Below are positions 17,868 to 29,214 of a DNA stretch of 64,000 nt, in pieces. The stretch is from Fulvimarina pelagi HTCC2506. GTDB taxonomy: Bacteria > Pseudomonadota > Alphaproteobacteria > Rhizobiales > Rhizobiaceae. The notes beneath the pieces are model-generated. The model searched no databases, was not told where the DNA came from, and saw only the letters and a list, made by a program, of their open reading frames with translations. Location of the stretch: positions 3,566,432 through 3,630,431 of the forward strand of contig NZ_DS022272.1 in the NCBI RefSeq assembly GCF_000153705.1, in the 5' to 3' direction. Each line of letters starts with the position of its first letter. Position 1 is the stretch's first letter. The position numbers and the translations under genes are program-made.

Positions 17868-17964
17868 TGGTGTCTTAAACGTCAACCGACTGAACAAGAA
17901 GACGGCCCGGCGAACCTGCCTCCGCAGGATCAGCACGAGAGCCGATCAGACGAACGGAGATAAA

Positions 17965-18267
17965 ATGTTCGCAGTCATCAAGACCGGAGGCAAGCAGTAT
18001 CGCGTTGCCGCCGATGATCAGTTCACCATCGAACGCATTCCGGGTGAAGCCGGCGACAAGGTGGAACTGGCCGAAGTCCTCATGGTCGGCTCCAAGATCG
18101 GAACGCCGTTCGTGAATGGCGCCAAGGTCACCCTGGAAATCGTCGAGCAGACGCGCGGAAAGAAGGTCATCTCCTTCAAGAAGCGCCGTCGCCAGAATTC
18201 CAAGCGCACACGCGGGCATCGCCAGGACCTCACCCGGGTCCGCGTCGCCGACATCGCCGGCGCGTAA
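17965..18267 (+). CDS. rplU: 50S ribosomal protein L21
   Basis: 100 residues from ATG 17965 (GGAGATAAA just upstream). [20 protein letters not shown] is the canonical L21 start, and [20 protein letters not shown] followed by RQDLTRVRV is the conserved C-terminus. A longer in-frame ORF from 17791 runs through the leader and is not protein. First gene of the conserved rplU-rpmA pair. Confidence 0.99.
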   Translation: MFAVIKTGGKQYRVAADDQFTIERIPGEAGDKVELAEVLMVGSKIGTPFVNGAKVTLEIVEQTRGKKVISFKKRRRQNSKRTRGHRQDLTRVRVADIAGA

Positions 18268-18284
18268 CCGGGAATTTCGTCGAA

Positions 18285-18365
18285 GCGACCTAAAAAACGG
18301 GTCGCATGAACCGATCAAACGCATAGTCTGGGCTGAACACGAGCCCATCGGCCCCGCAAGCGGGG
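18285..18365 (+). promoter_or_regulatory. Three stacked hairpins between rplU and rpmA
   Basis: The 113 bp spacer contains three perfect inverted repeats in series: GCGACC/GGTCGC (18285-18290 and 18300-18305), GGGCT/AGCCC (18330-18334 and 18342-18346) and CCCCG/CGGGG (18352-18356 and 18361-18365). The last abuts the rpmA Shine-Dalgarno AAGGAG. None has a proper T-run, so they look like mRNA leader structure rather than terminators. Confidence 0.4.
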
Positions 18366-18380
18366 TAAGGAGAGTTCGAA

Positions 18381-18650
18381 ATGGCACATAAGAAAGCTGG
18401 CGGTTCCTCGCGCAACGGACGCGACTCGGAATCCAAGCGCCTCGGCGTGAAGAAGTTCGGCGACGAGCAGGTCATCGCCGGCAACATTCTCGTGCGTCAG
18501 CGCGGCACGCGATGGCATCCGGGCGTGAACGTCGGAATGGGCAAAGACCATACGCTGTTCGCCAAGGCAGACGGCAAGGTCGTCTTCCAGAAGAAAGCGA
18601 ACAAGCGCACGTATATTTCCGTACTCCCGGCGGCCGCCGCCGCTGAATGA
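18381..18650 (+). CDS. rpmA: 50S ribosomal protein L27
   Basis: 89 residues, exactly the family size: [20 protein letters not shown], then [40 protein letters not shown] and a C-terminus ending [14 protein letters not shown]27 reaches the peptidyl-transferase centre. No N-terminal extension of the Firmicutes type is present. A strong terminator follows at 18733-18758. Confidence 0.99.
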   Translation: MAHKKAGGSSRNGRDSESKRLGVKKFGDEQVIAGNILVRQRGTRWHPGVNVGMGKDHTLFAKADGKVVFQKKANKRTYISVLPAAAAAE

Positions 18651-18732
18651 CCGGTGTCCTGAGTAGCGCCGGCGTCTCATAGCCCCGGCGTTTCAGGAAG
18701 CCCCGCATCGAAGGTTTCCGGCAAAGAACGAA

Positions 18733-18763
18733 AGGGGAGATGGGCCGCCATCTCCCCTGATTT
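18733..18763 (+). terminator. Intrinsic terminator after rpmA
   Basis: AGGGGAGATGG (18733-18743) and CCATCTCCCCT (18748-18758) form a perfect 11 bp stem with loop GCCG, followed by GATTTCGTTT. It separates the rplU-rpmA unit from the GNAT gene. Confidence 0.7.
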
Positions 18764-18783
18764 CGTTTCTGCCGGAGGCCAAG

Positions 18784-19355
18784 ATGAGAGACGAACTGAT
18801 ATGCGCAGGTGACGACGACGAAGAGTTGAGAACGCGGCGGCTCGCCTTGCGAACGCCTACGGTAGCGGACGCGCCGGTGATCGCCCGGCACCTTTCTGAC
18901 TACGACGTCGTCTCAATGCTCTCGCGAGTGCCTTGGCCTTACGAGATGGAGGACGCAGAAGACTTCCTCCGCGAGATCGCAAGTCGTCCGGAGAACGCGA
19001 TTTTCGCCATCACCCTCCGCGAGACCGGCGACCTCATCGGCATCTGCGGCCTGCACCGGGCTCAGAATGGCCGCGCCGAACTTGGCTACTGGCTCGCGCA
19101 GGACTTCTGGGGTGCGGGCTACGGGACGGAGGCTGTGCAGAAGCTGATCGACTACGGCTTCGAGATCCTGAAGCTCGGCCGCATCGATGTTTCCTGCCGT
19201 GTGGTCAACGATGCTTCAAGGCACCTCATCCGCAAGTGCGGCTTTGCCTTCGTCGGACCCGGCATGATCGAATCGCTCGCCTCAGGCCGTGTCGCCAGCG
19301 AGCATTACATGCTCGACAAGTGCTCATGGCGCTCGATCCGAATGTGGGGACGCTG

Positions 19356-19356
<1 letters not shown>
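18784..19356 (+). CDS. GNAT family N-acetyltransferase (RimJ/RimL-like)
   Basis: 190 residues. ELRTRRLALRTPTVADAPVI is the typical RimJ/RimL N-terminus, DLIGICGLHRAQNGRAELGY and WLAQDFWGAGYGTEAVQKLI hold the acetyl-CoA binding loop (WGAGYGTEA), and NDASRHLIRKCGFAFVG is the C-terminal motif. The substrate is unknown. GGAGG precedes the ATG. A GNAT gene between rpmA and obgE is common in Hyphomicrobiales. Its stop overlaps the next ATG (TGATG). Confidence 0.9.
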
Positions 19357-22166
<2,810 letters not shown>

Positions 22167-22167
<1 letters not shown>

Positions 22168-22673
22168 TGGACATTTTTCGCGCGAGCGAACGGCTGATGG
22201 GCATGGACGATGCCACCTGGGCCCGGCACGCAAATCCGATCAGTGTTTGGACCCGCGTCGCCATCCTGCCGGCTCTCGCTTTCGCCATCTGGTCGCGCGT
22301 CTGGATCGGCTGGTGGGCGCTCATCCCCATCGTGCTGATCGTAGCATTCACGTTCGTCAATCCGCGGCTCTTCCCGCCGCCGGCCTCTACGGACAACTGG
22401 GCTTCCAAGGGCACGTTCGGCGAGCGCGTCTTTCTCGCGCGGCGAGCCCATCCGATCCCCCGCCATCACGAACGGATGGGGCTGATCCTCTCGGCCGCGA
22501 GCGGGCTCTTCGTAATTCTGCTCACCTATGGCCTGATCGTCCTCGACGCCTGCGCCACCGTATTCGGCACGATCGGAACCCTCGCTGCCAAGCTCTGGTT
22601 CGTCGACCGAATGGTTTGGCTCTTCGACGACATGAAGGATACAACGCCAGCCTACCGCGGCTGGCTCCGATAG
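22167..22673 (+). CDS. DUF6653 family membrane protein
   Basis: 168 residues from ATG 22167, which overlaps the proB stop by one base. Membrane segments are at residues about 28-45 (VAILPALAFAIWSRVWIGWW), 46-65 (ALIPIVLIVAFTFV) and 108-130 (ILSASSGLF-like region). The conserved-looking start WARHANPISVWTRVAILPAL followed by WIGWWALIPIVL and NPRLFPPP fits DUF6653 as I remember it. Function unknown. It sits between proB and proA, which are normally adjacent, probably in the same operon. Confidence 0.75.
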
Positions 22674-22741
22674 CCTGAAAAATCTTGAGAAGATCGCGCC
22701 CCGACCGCCGATAGGGCGCCAGAAACAACGGATCGAAAAGC

Positions 22742-24034
22742 ATGCTCGAAACCGTCAAACGCCAGGCCGAAGACGCCTCAATCACCGAGCTGATGCACGG
22801 CATCGGTGTCCGCGCTCGTACTGCCGCCCGTGTGCTCGCCACCGCGTCGACGGAGCAGAAGAACACGGCGCTCGAGAAGATGGCGGACGCTCTGGTCGGC
22901 TCGCTCGGAACCATTCTCGCCGAGAACGAAGTCGACGTCGCGCGTGCCCAGGAAAAGGGGTCGCCGGCCTCCTTCATCGACCGGCTGACGCTGAACGCTG
23001 CGCGGGTCATCGCCATGTCCGAGGGCCTCCGCTCGATCGCCGAGCTCCCCGACCCCGTCGGCGACGTCATGGCCTCCTGGACCCGGCCCAACGGCCTCGA
23101 CATCAGCCGCGTGCGTACGCCGCTCGGCGTCGTGGGCGTCATCTACGAGAGCCGGCCGAACGTCACCGCCGATGCCGGCGCGCTGTGCCTCAAATCCGGC
23201 AATGCCGTTATCCTGCGCGGCGGCTCGGACTCGGCGAATTCTTCCGCCGCGATCCACGCGGCGCTGCGCGCCGGGCTGGTCGAGGCGGGTCTCCCCGAAC
23301 ACGCCATCCAGATCGTGCCCTCGACCGATCGCGCCGCCGTCGGCGAGATGCTCGCCGGGCTTTCCGGCAATATCGACGTCATCGTGCCGCGCGGCGGCAA
23401 GAGCCTCGTCGCCCGCGTCCAGGCGGAAGCCCGCGTGCCGGTCTTTGCCCATCTGGAAGGCCTCTGCCACGTCTATATCGACGGCTCGGCCGATCGCGAC
23501 ATGGCGGTGAACGTCGTGGTGAATTCCAAGATGCGCCGCACCGGCATCTGCGGCGCGGCCGAGACGCTACTTGTCGACCGCAAGGCGAAGGACACGCTCC
23601 TCGCCCCGGTTCTCGATGCACTCGCCGAAAAGGGTTGCGAAATCCGCGGTACCGACGAGGTGCGTGCGATCTACCAGGGGGCGAACGCGTCCACCGAAGA
23701 GGATTTCGCGACCGAATATCTCGACTCGATCATCTCTGTCGCGCTGGTCGATGGCGTTGAGGATGCCGTCGAGTTCATCGAGGCCCATTCCTCGCACCAC
23801 ACCGAGGCGATCGTCGCCGAGGACGAGGCGGCGGTCGAGACCTTCATGAACGGCATCGACTCGGCCATCCTCCTCCACAACGCATCGACCCAGTTCGCCG
23901 ATGGCGGCGAGTTCGGCATGGGGGCCGAGATCGGCATCGCGACCGGGAAGATGCATGCGCGCGGTCCCGTCGGCCTCGAACAACTGACCAGCTTCAACTA
24001 CCGAGTTCGCGGCTCCGGGCAGACGAGGCTCTGA
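22742..24034 (+). CDS. proA: Glutamate-5-semialdehyde dehydrogenase (gamma-glutamyl phosphate reductase) ProA
   Basis: 430 residues, normal length. Family motifs include [64 protein letters not shown] and the catalytic-Cys region [19 protein letters not shown], then [20 protein letters not shown]. It reduces glutamyl phosphate made by ProB. nadD follows after 77 bp. Confidence 0.98.
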   Translation: MLETVKRQAEDASITELMHGIGVRARTAARVLATASTEQKNTALEKMADALVGSLGTILAENEVDVARAQEKGSPASFIDRLTLNAARVIAMSEGLRSIAELPDPVGDVMASWTRPNGLDISRVRTPLGVVGVIYESRPNVTADAGALCLKSGNAVILRGGSDSANSSAAIHAALRAGLVEAGLPEHAIQIVPSTDRAAVGEMLAGLSGNIDVIVPRGGKSLVARVQAEARVPVFAHLEGLCHVYIDGSADRDMAVNVVVNSKMRRTGICGAAETLLVDRKAKDTLLAPVLDALAEKGCEIRGTDEVRAIYQGANASTEEDFATEYLDSIISVALVDGVEDAVEFIEAHSSHHTEAIVAEDEAAVETFMNGIDSAILLHNASTQFADGGEFGMGAEIGIATGKMHARGPVGLEQLTSFNYRVRGSGQTRL

Positions 24035-24111
24035 GTACCATCGCAGGCGCTTCGATCAGTGATCCGTCGGCCACCTCGAGCGGCCTGATCCCGTACGACC
24101 TGAAGATCCCG

Positions 24112-24687
24112 ATGGCAGGCGCCGGACAGGCGATCGGCCTTTACGGCGGCTCGTTCAACCCACCGCACGAAGGGCATCTTCTCGTCGCCGAACGGGCGAT
24201 CAAGCGGCTCTCGCTCGATGCCGTCTGGTGGCTGGTCACGCCCGGCAATCCGCTGAAGGACCATGGCGAGCTTCGACCGCTCTCCGATCGCCTCGATGCC
24301 GTGCGCGATCTCGCGCGCGGACCCCAGCACCGGGCGACCGCCTTCGAGGCGGCCTATCACGTGCGCTACACCGCCGACACGATCCGTATCGCCCGACAGC
24401 GCGTCCCGCATGGCAACTTCGTCTGGATCATGGGCGCCGACAGCCTGACCAGCTTCCATCGCTGGCAGGACTGGCAGACGATTGCCGAGACCGTCCCCAT
24501 CGCGGTCGTCGACCGGCCCGGCGACACGCTTTCGACGCTTTCCTCCAAATTCGCGATCCGCTACGAGCGTTTTCGTATCCCCGAGCACGAGGCCGGCACC
24601 TTGGCCTTCCGCCCCGCGCCGGCCTGGACGTTTCTTCACGGGACTCGAACGGCGATGTCCTCAACCGCGCTCAGGGACAAACGCTGA
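24112..24687 (+). CDS. nadD: Nicotinate-nucleotide adenylyltransferase NadD
   Basis: 191 residues. IGLYGGSFNPPHEGHLLVAE contains the nucleotidyltransferase GGSFNPxHxGH motif, with WLVTPGNPLKD and the C-terminal GTRTAMSSTALRDKR (the ISST.IR-like motif, here MSSTALR). It converts nicotinate mononucleotide to the dinucleotide. No clear Shine-Dalgarno precedes the ATG, and no alternative ATG or GTG lies upstream in frame. rsfS and rlmH, which usually follow in this order of bacteria, are absent; tctA converges 6 bp away. Confidence 0.96.
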   Translation: MAGAGQAIGLYGGSFNPPHEGHLLVAERAIKRLSLDAVWWLVTPGNPLKDHGELRPLSDRLDAVRDLARGPQHRATAFEAAYHVRYTADTIRIARQRVPHGNFVWIMGADSLTSFHRWQDWQTIAETVPIAVVDRPGDTLSTLSSKFAIRYERFRIPEHEAGTLAFRPAPAWTFLHGTRTAMSSTALRDKR

Positions 24688-24693
24688 GCTCTA

Positions 24694-26238
24694 TCAGTCC
24701 GGATCGGCCATTTCCTTCTCGGTCGCGCTGATACCCGCCGGCTTCTTCCTGATCTGACCCATGACGATCGGGAAAACGAAGCCGCCGATCGCGAGCAGCC
24801 AGAGGACGATGGAGATCGGCGAGTCGATGAGCGCCCAGAGATCGCCGTTCGAGATCGTCATCTCGCGGCGCAGGTTCACCTCCATCGCATTGCCGAGCAG
24901 GATGCCGAGAACAACAGGCACGGTCGGCACCTCGATCTTGCGCAGGAACCAGCCGAGCACGCCGAAGAGCACCACCATGGTGATGTCGAAGGTCGAGCCG
25001 GAAATGCCGTAGACGGAGACGAAGGAGATCATCGCGACCGCCGGCATCAGATAGCGCACCGGTATCAGCAGCACCCGCGCGAAGAGCGCGATCAGCGGCA
25101 GGTTCATGATGAGCAGCATCACATTGCCGATGAAGAGCGCGGCAATCAGGCCCCAGACGACGTCTGCGTTCTGGGTGAAGAGCAGCGGTCCCGGCGTGAT
25201 GTTGAGGGCAAGCAGCATGGCGAGCAGCACGGCCGTCGTGCCCGAGCCAGGAACGCCGAGCGCCAGCATGGGCACGAGCGCTCCGCCGGCCGAGGCGTTG
25301 TTGCCGGCCTCCGGTGCCGCGATGCCCTTCGGATTGCCCGTCCCGAAGCTCTTGTCCTTGTCGCTCCATTTCTTCTCGAAAGCGTAAGCGAGGAAGGAGC
25401 CCAGCGAGGCCCCTGCGCCGGGCAGCACGCCGGCGACGAAGCCGATCATGGTGCCGCGTCCGGTCGCGCCTGCCGTGTCCTTGAGCATGCTGACCGGCGG
25501 CATGATCCGCCCGGTGATCTTCACCTTGTCTTCGCCGGGTCCGGAGCGCTCGCCCCGATGTTCGAGGAAGAGGAACACCTCCGACACCGCGAAGAGGCCG
25601 ACGATGGCGACGAGAAAGTCGATGCCGTCGTAGAGATGGACCTCGCCGAAGGAAAAGCGCGGCACGCCCGTCTGGCCGTCGACGCCGATCATCGCAATGC
25701 CGAGGCCGATCGCCGCCGCGAGCGCGCTCTTTGCCTGGTTCTTGGCCGAAAGCCCGCCGAGCGTCGCGAAGGCCAGCACATAGAGCGCGAAATATTCCGC
25801 CGGGCCGAAGAGCAGCGCGATCGCGACCAGCACCGGCGCAAGGAAGACAAGACCCCAGGTCGCGACGAAAGAGCCGATGAAGGAGGCGATGCCGGAGATC
25901 GCCAGCGCCTCCCCGGCATGGCCCTTCATGGCCATCGGATAGCCGTCGAGCGTCGTCATCATCGCCGGTTCGTCGCCGGGAATGTTGAGGAGGATCGAGG
26001 AAATGCGCCCGCCATACATCGCGCCGTAATAGACCGAGGTCAGCAGGATGATCGCGGGCGTCGCGGGCAGGCCCAGCGTGAAGGCGAGGGGTATGAGGAT
26101 CGCAACGCCGTTCGAGGGCCCGAGCCCCGGCAGTGCGCCGATGATGGTGCCGAGGAAGCAGCCGACAAATGCGAGGAAGAGGTTTTGGAGGGTGAAGGCG
26201 ACGGAGAAACCGTCCGCCAGCGACGAAAGGGCTTCCAT
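24694..26238 (-). CDS. tctA: Tripartite tricarboxylate transporter large permease TctA
   Basis: 514 residues with about 11-12 membrane segments. Diagnostic TctA stretches are GTIIGALPGLGPSNGVAILI, YYGAMYGGRISSILLNIPGD and GVLPGAGASLGSFLAYAFEK, with NNASAGGALVPMLALGVPGS. It is the large membrane subunit of a Na+- or H+-driven, binding-protein-dependent carboxylate importer. It is last in tctC-tctB-tctA. The substrate (citrate or another di/tricarboxylate) cannot be told from sequence. Confidence 0.97.
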   Translation of the reverse strand: MEALSSLADGFSVAFTLQNLFLAFVGCFLGTIIGALPGLGPSNGVAILIPLAFTLGLPATPAIILLTSVYYGAMYGGRISSILLNIPGDEPAMMTTLDGYPMAMKGHAGEALAISGIASFIGSFVATWGLVFLAPVLVAIALLFGPAEYFALYVLAFATLGGLSAKNQAKSALAAAIGLGIAMIGVDGQTGVPRFSFGEVHLYDGIDFLVAIVGLFAVSEVFLFLEHRGERSGPGEDKVKITGRIMPPVSMLKDTAGATGRGTMIGFVAGVLPGAGASLGSFLAYAFEKKWSDKDKSFGTGNPKGIAAPEAGNNASAGGALVPMLALGVPGSGTTAVLLAMLLALNITPGPLLFTQNADVVWGLIAALFIGNVMLLIMNLPLIALFARVLLIPVRYLMPAVAMISFVSVYGISGSTFDITMVVLFGVLGWFLRKIEVPTVPVVLGILLGNAMEVNLRREMTISNGDLWALIDSPISIVLWLLAIGGFVFPIVMGQIRKKPAGISATEKEMADPD

Positions 26239-26250
26239 GGCGATCGCTCC

Positions 26251-26682
26251 CTAGAAGCCGAAGGGGCCGCGCGCGAGCGACAGGCCGAGAATGAGGTGGA
26301 AGACGACATAGATGCCGATAGAGACGGCAGCGCCTGCGATGATCGCCTCGATCAGTCCGCAGCCAAGCCGCCAGGCGAGATAGGCGCCGACGATGAAGGT
26401 GCAGATCAGAAAGCCGAGTTCCGGAAGCAGCTGGCCGTATCCGAAGAAAATCACCGCCGCCGCGAGGATTTCGACGATGCGCGAGAGCGCCGGCCAACCG
26501 GGTTCCGGATCGGGCTTGACCGCGATCACCAGTCCGCAGAGCCCGAGAACGACGCCGATGACGATCGGAAACGCACGGGGCCCGAGCGGATCGGTGATGA
26601 ATGAGAGCTGGATCTGGTAGGCCGCCCAAATGAAAAAGGCGGCGAGCAGCACCATCGCTCCGCCGAAAATGCGATCGGTCAT
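26251..26682 (-). CDS. tctB: Tripartite tricarboxylate transporter small permease TctB
   Basis: 143 residues with four hydrophobic segments: GAMVLLAAFFIWAAYQI, FPIVIGVVLGLCGLVIAV, VEILAAAVIFFGYGQLLPEL-LGFLICTFIVGAYLAW and IIAGAAVSIGIYVVFHLILG. DPLGPRAFPIVIG is the usual TctB motif. It has a good Shine-Dalgarno (GGGAGG) and lies 12 bp before tctA. Confidence 0.94.
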   Translation of the reverse strand: MTDRIFGGAMVLLAAFFIWAAYQIQLSFITDPLGPRAFPIVIGVVLGLCGLVIAVKPDPEPGWPALSRIVEILAAAVIFFGYGQLLPELGFLICTFIVGAYLAWRLGCGLIEAIIAGAAVSIGIYVVFHLILGLSLARGPFGF

Positions 26683-26743
26683 GATCCCTCCCGAACCGCG
26701 ACCCGAATGAAGTGGGCGGCCCGAAGGCCGCCCGCTGGATCGA

Positions 26744-27733
26744 TTACTGGATTAGGCCGATTTCCTTCGAAATTTCCTGGATCTCCTGGATGTTGTCGGC
26801 GACGAACTGGTTGAATTCCTCACCCGAGAGATCGAGCGGAGCGAGGCCGTTCTGGGCCATCACCTGCTTCCACTCCTCCGAGGCATAGGTCTCTTCGATC
26901 GCGCCCACCCAATACTCGTAGGCCTCCTCGCTGATTCCGCCCGGAGCGTAGAAGCCGCGCCAGTTGGCGCCGACCGCGTCGATGCCCTGTTCCTTCGCGG
27001 TCTCGAAGTCGGCGAAGTCGCCATCGAGGCGTTCCGGCGCCAGCACGGCGAGCACCTTGATGTCGCCGGAGTCGACGAAGCCCTTGGCCTCGGACGCATC
27101 GCCGGTGAAAGCCTGCAGCGAGCCACCGAGGAGCTGGGTCACCGCTTCGCCGCCGCCATCGAAGGCGACGTATTTGATCTGGCGCAAGTCTTCGATCCCG
27201 GCCTTGTCGGCCGCAATCAGCACCTTCAGATGATCCCAGCCGCCGACGGCCGAGCCGCCGCCGATCGAAATCGACGTCGGATCGGACTTGATGGCGTCCA
27301 TCAGGTCGGGCAGCGTTTCCATTTCGCTGTCGGCCGCAACCGCGATCACGCCGTAATCGGCGCCGACCGACCCGAGCCAGCGCACCTGATCCATCGTGTT
27401 GCCTGGATAGGCGCCCTGGGCGAGGCGCGTGGTCGTCGCCGTCGAGGCGGCGACGAAGGTGTCATTCGAGTCATTGCGCTTGTTGACCACCTCGGCATAG
27501 GCGACACCGCCGCCGCCGCCAGCCATGTTCGTCACCTGAACGGTGCCGGGCACGAGCTCGAGGTCCTGCATGGTCTTGCCAACCTGCCGGCAGGTGAAGT
27601 CCCAGCCACCGCCCGCCGCTGCCGGCGCGATGCATTCCGGATTGGACGGCGTGAAACCGCCATCCTGAGCGAGCGCGGGAACCGCCAACAGCAGCGCAGC
27701 CGTGATTGAGGCCCGAAAAGCCAATGATGTCAT
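26744..27733 (-). CDS. tctC: Tripartite tricarboxylate transporter substrate-binding protein TctC
   Basis: 329 residues with a Sec signal peptide (ASITAALLLAVPALAQ). The mature TctC/Bug fold begins PSNPECIAPAAAGGGWDFTC, with GGGGGVAYAEVVN and GGGSAVGGWDHLKVLIAADK. It is the periplasmic receptor that delivers the carboxylate to TctAB. It leads the operon and has a recognisable promoter and a GGGAGG ribosome site. No tctDE two-component genes are adjacent. Confidence 0.95.
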   Translation of the reverse strand: MTSLAFRASITAALLLAVPALAQDGGFTPSNPECIAPAAAGGGWDFTCRQVGKTMQDLELVPGTVQVTNMAGGGGGVAYAEVVNKRNDSNDTFVAASTATTTRLAQGAYPGNTMDQVRWLGSVGADYGVIAVAADSEMETLPDLMDAIKSDPTSISIGGGSAVGGWDHLKVLIAADKAGIEDLRQIKYVAFDGGGEAVTQLLGGSLQAFTGDASEAKGFVDSGDIKVLAVLAPERLDGDFADFETAKEQGIDAVGANWRGFYAPGGISEEAYEYWVGAIEETYASEEWKQVMAQNGLAPLDLSGEEFNQFVADNIQEIQEISKEIGLIQ

Positions 27734-27763
27734 GATGATCGTCCTCCCAAGATCGATACAGGC

Positions 27764-27791
27764 AGATTACAAGTTCCTGTGATCGAGGCAA
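27764..27791 (-). promoter_or_regulatory. Putative promoter of tctCBA
   Basis: On the minus strand, TTGCCT (27786-27791) and TAATCT (27764-27769) are 16 bp apart, about 31 bp upstream of the tctC start. A Shine-Dalgarno GGGAGGAC lies between. The region just upstream (27800-27830) is markedly AT-rich. Confidence 0.4.
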
Positions 27792-27824
27792 GGGCTTAGC
27801 CGTCAATTAATCAGTAAATCAGAT

Positions 27825-29201
27825 TTATTCGCCGAGAGGATTGATCCTGTCGACAGGAAGGTCCGCGAGAGATCGCCATTGCACCCGGCAACGGATCGAC
27901 GCAAAGACCGGAGTTGCGCGATTTCGGCTCTCCCGAGCAGCGACATCTTGCGTTCCGGCAAGCACCGTTCCGTCGTCCGCAATTATGGCCGGCAGCGTGC
28001 GCGTCATGGCGTTACCGCGGCCTGTCGTACCGTAGCCGGCGAGGATCGCTCTATGAACACGCGCCGCTTCGCGCTCCACGGCACTGAGGGCGATGTCGAA
28101 CCTTCCGTCGAAGACGAGGCGGTCAAGGCGCCACGGTTCCGCAATCGACGGCAGTCCGGTGCGTCCATATTCGCGGTGGATTTGAATGACATTCCCATCG
28201 TTAAGCAGCCGAGCGCCGCCGAGGGTCGTCGCGCATCCTTCCGCCCTGCCGCGTAGCTTCTGGGCCAGCCGGGCCACAGCGGAGCGCTCCGGCGGCCTCG
28301 TACTTCCGCCGGCGGCCCTGACGACGCGGGCCAGCAGATCCTCGGCCTCTACTGACGGCATCACGCGAAAAGCATCCATGCCGATGGCGACGCCCCCACC
28401 CTCTTCTGTGAAGATCAGATCGCCGTGCGCCATCATCGTGGACACCGTCCCGGCAAGCGCGATCTCCTCCCGCGCCCGTGTCGCGGCCGCCCTTCGTTGC
28501 ACGTCCATGATATCGGCGATCCGCTCGTCCGACATTCCGGCGATCGCGTGCCGGTGCCGTACCCGCGTGAAGCGTCTATCGGCGTTCGAAGGATCGTCGA
28601 CCGAAGCAATGCCAGCTTCGGCAAGGACCGCCCACAATTGTTCTGCGGGGATCTCCAGAAAGGGCCGGACGAGCGTTAGCCTCGGTTCGAGATCGCGTGA
28701 GGCTCGCATCCCGGCGAGCCGGTTTTCCCGGTCGCCCCGTTCCAGCGCCTGCAGTACGGTTTCGATCTGGTCGCCCCGATGATGCGCGGTGAGGATTGCA
28801 CTCGCACCGATCCGACGGGCCTCTTCCGCGAGCAGCCGATAACGCGCCTCTCGCGCCGCCGCCTGCAGATTGCCGGACCCGTCCCAACCTTCCCAGGTTA
28901 GCGTCTCGTGCGGTACGCCGAGCCGTTGGCTGACTTCCGCTACATGGGCCGCTTCCATGTCCGCCTCGCGCCGCAGGCCGTGATTGACCGTCGCGGCGTG
29001 AACCGCAAACACAAGATTCGGCAAACGGCTCGCGAGGACGAGCAGAGCGAGGGAATCGGGTCCGCCTGAGACTGCAATCAGCAGGCGTTGCGGCGAAGGA
29101 GTATGGCCTGCAAGTCGGCAGTTCCACTGCAACCGGTCCTGTAGATCGTCCGGCGTCAGCGGCCGCGTCCCGGCCGGTACATGCGGAAAGTAGAGCTTCA
29201 C
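27825..29201 (-). CDS. tilS: tRNA(Ile)-lysidine synthase TilS
   Basis: 458 residues from a GTG start; no nearer ATG fits. PP-loop SGGPDSLAL and VNHGLRREADMEA are present. The second ATP/Mg motif, usually AHHxDDQxET, reads AHHRGDQIET, with Gly replacing the first Asp. RPFLEIPAEQLWAVLAEAGI and DPSNADRRFTRVRHRH are typical substrate-recognition segments. TilS converts C34 of tRNA-Ile2 to lysidine and is essential. It follows cpoB (13 bp), as in many Hyphomicrobiales, but ftsH is not next to it. Confidence 0.9.
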   Translation of the reverse strand: MKLYFPHVPAGTRPLTPDDLQDRLQWNCRLAGHTPSPQRLLIAVSGGPDSLALLVLASRLPNLVFAVHAATVNHGLRREADMEAAHVAEVSQRLGVPHETLTWEGWDGSGNLQAAAREARYRLLAEEARRIGASAILTAHHRGDQIETVLQALERGDRENRLAGMRASRDLEPRLTLVRPFLEIPAEQLWAVLAEAGIASVDDPSNADRRFTRVRHRHAIAGMSDERIADIMDVQRRAAATRAREEIALAGTVSTMMAHGDLIFTEEGGGVAIGMDAFRVMPSVEAEDLLARVVRAAGGSTRPPERSAVARLAQKLRGRAEGCATTLGGARLLNDGNVIQIHREYGRTGLPSIAEPWRLDRLVFDGRFDIALSAVEREAARVHRAILAGYGTTGRGNAMTRTLPAIIADDGTVLAGTQDVAARESRNRATPVFASIRCRVQWRSLADLPVDRINPLGE

Positions 29202-29214
29202 CGACCCGGAACGG

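Noticed and set aside
24671-26629. 652-codon frame on the minus strand over tctA/tctB
   Set aside because: Same strand but wrong frame; the Arg/His-rich product is a frame shadow, while the overlapping frames give perfect TctA and TctB.
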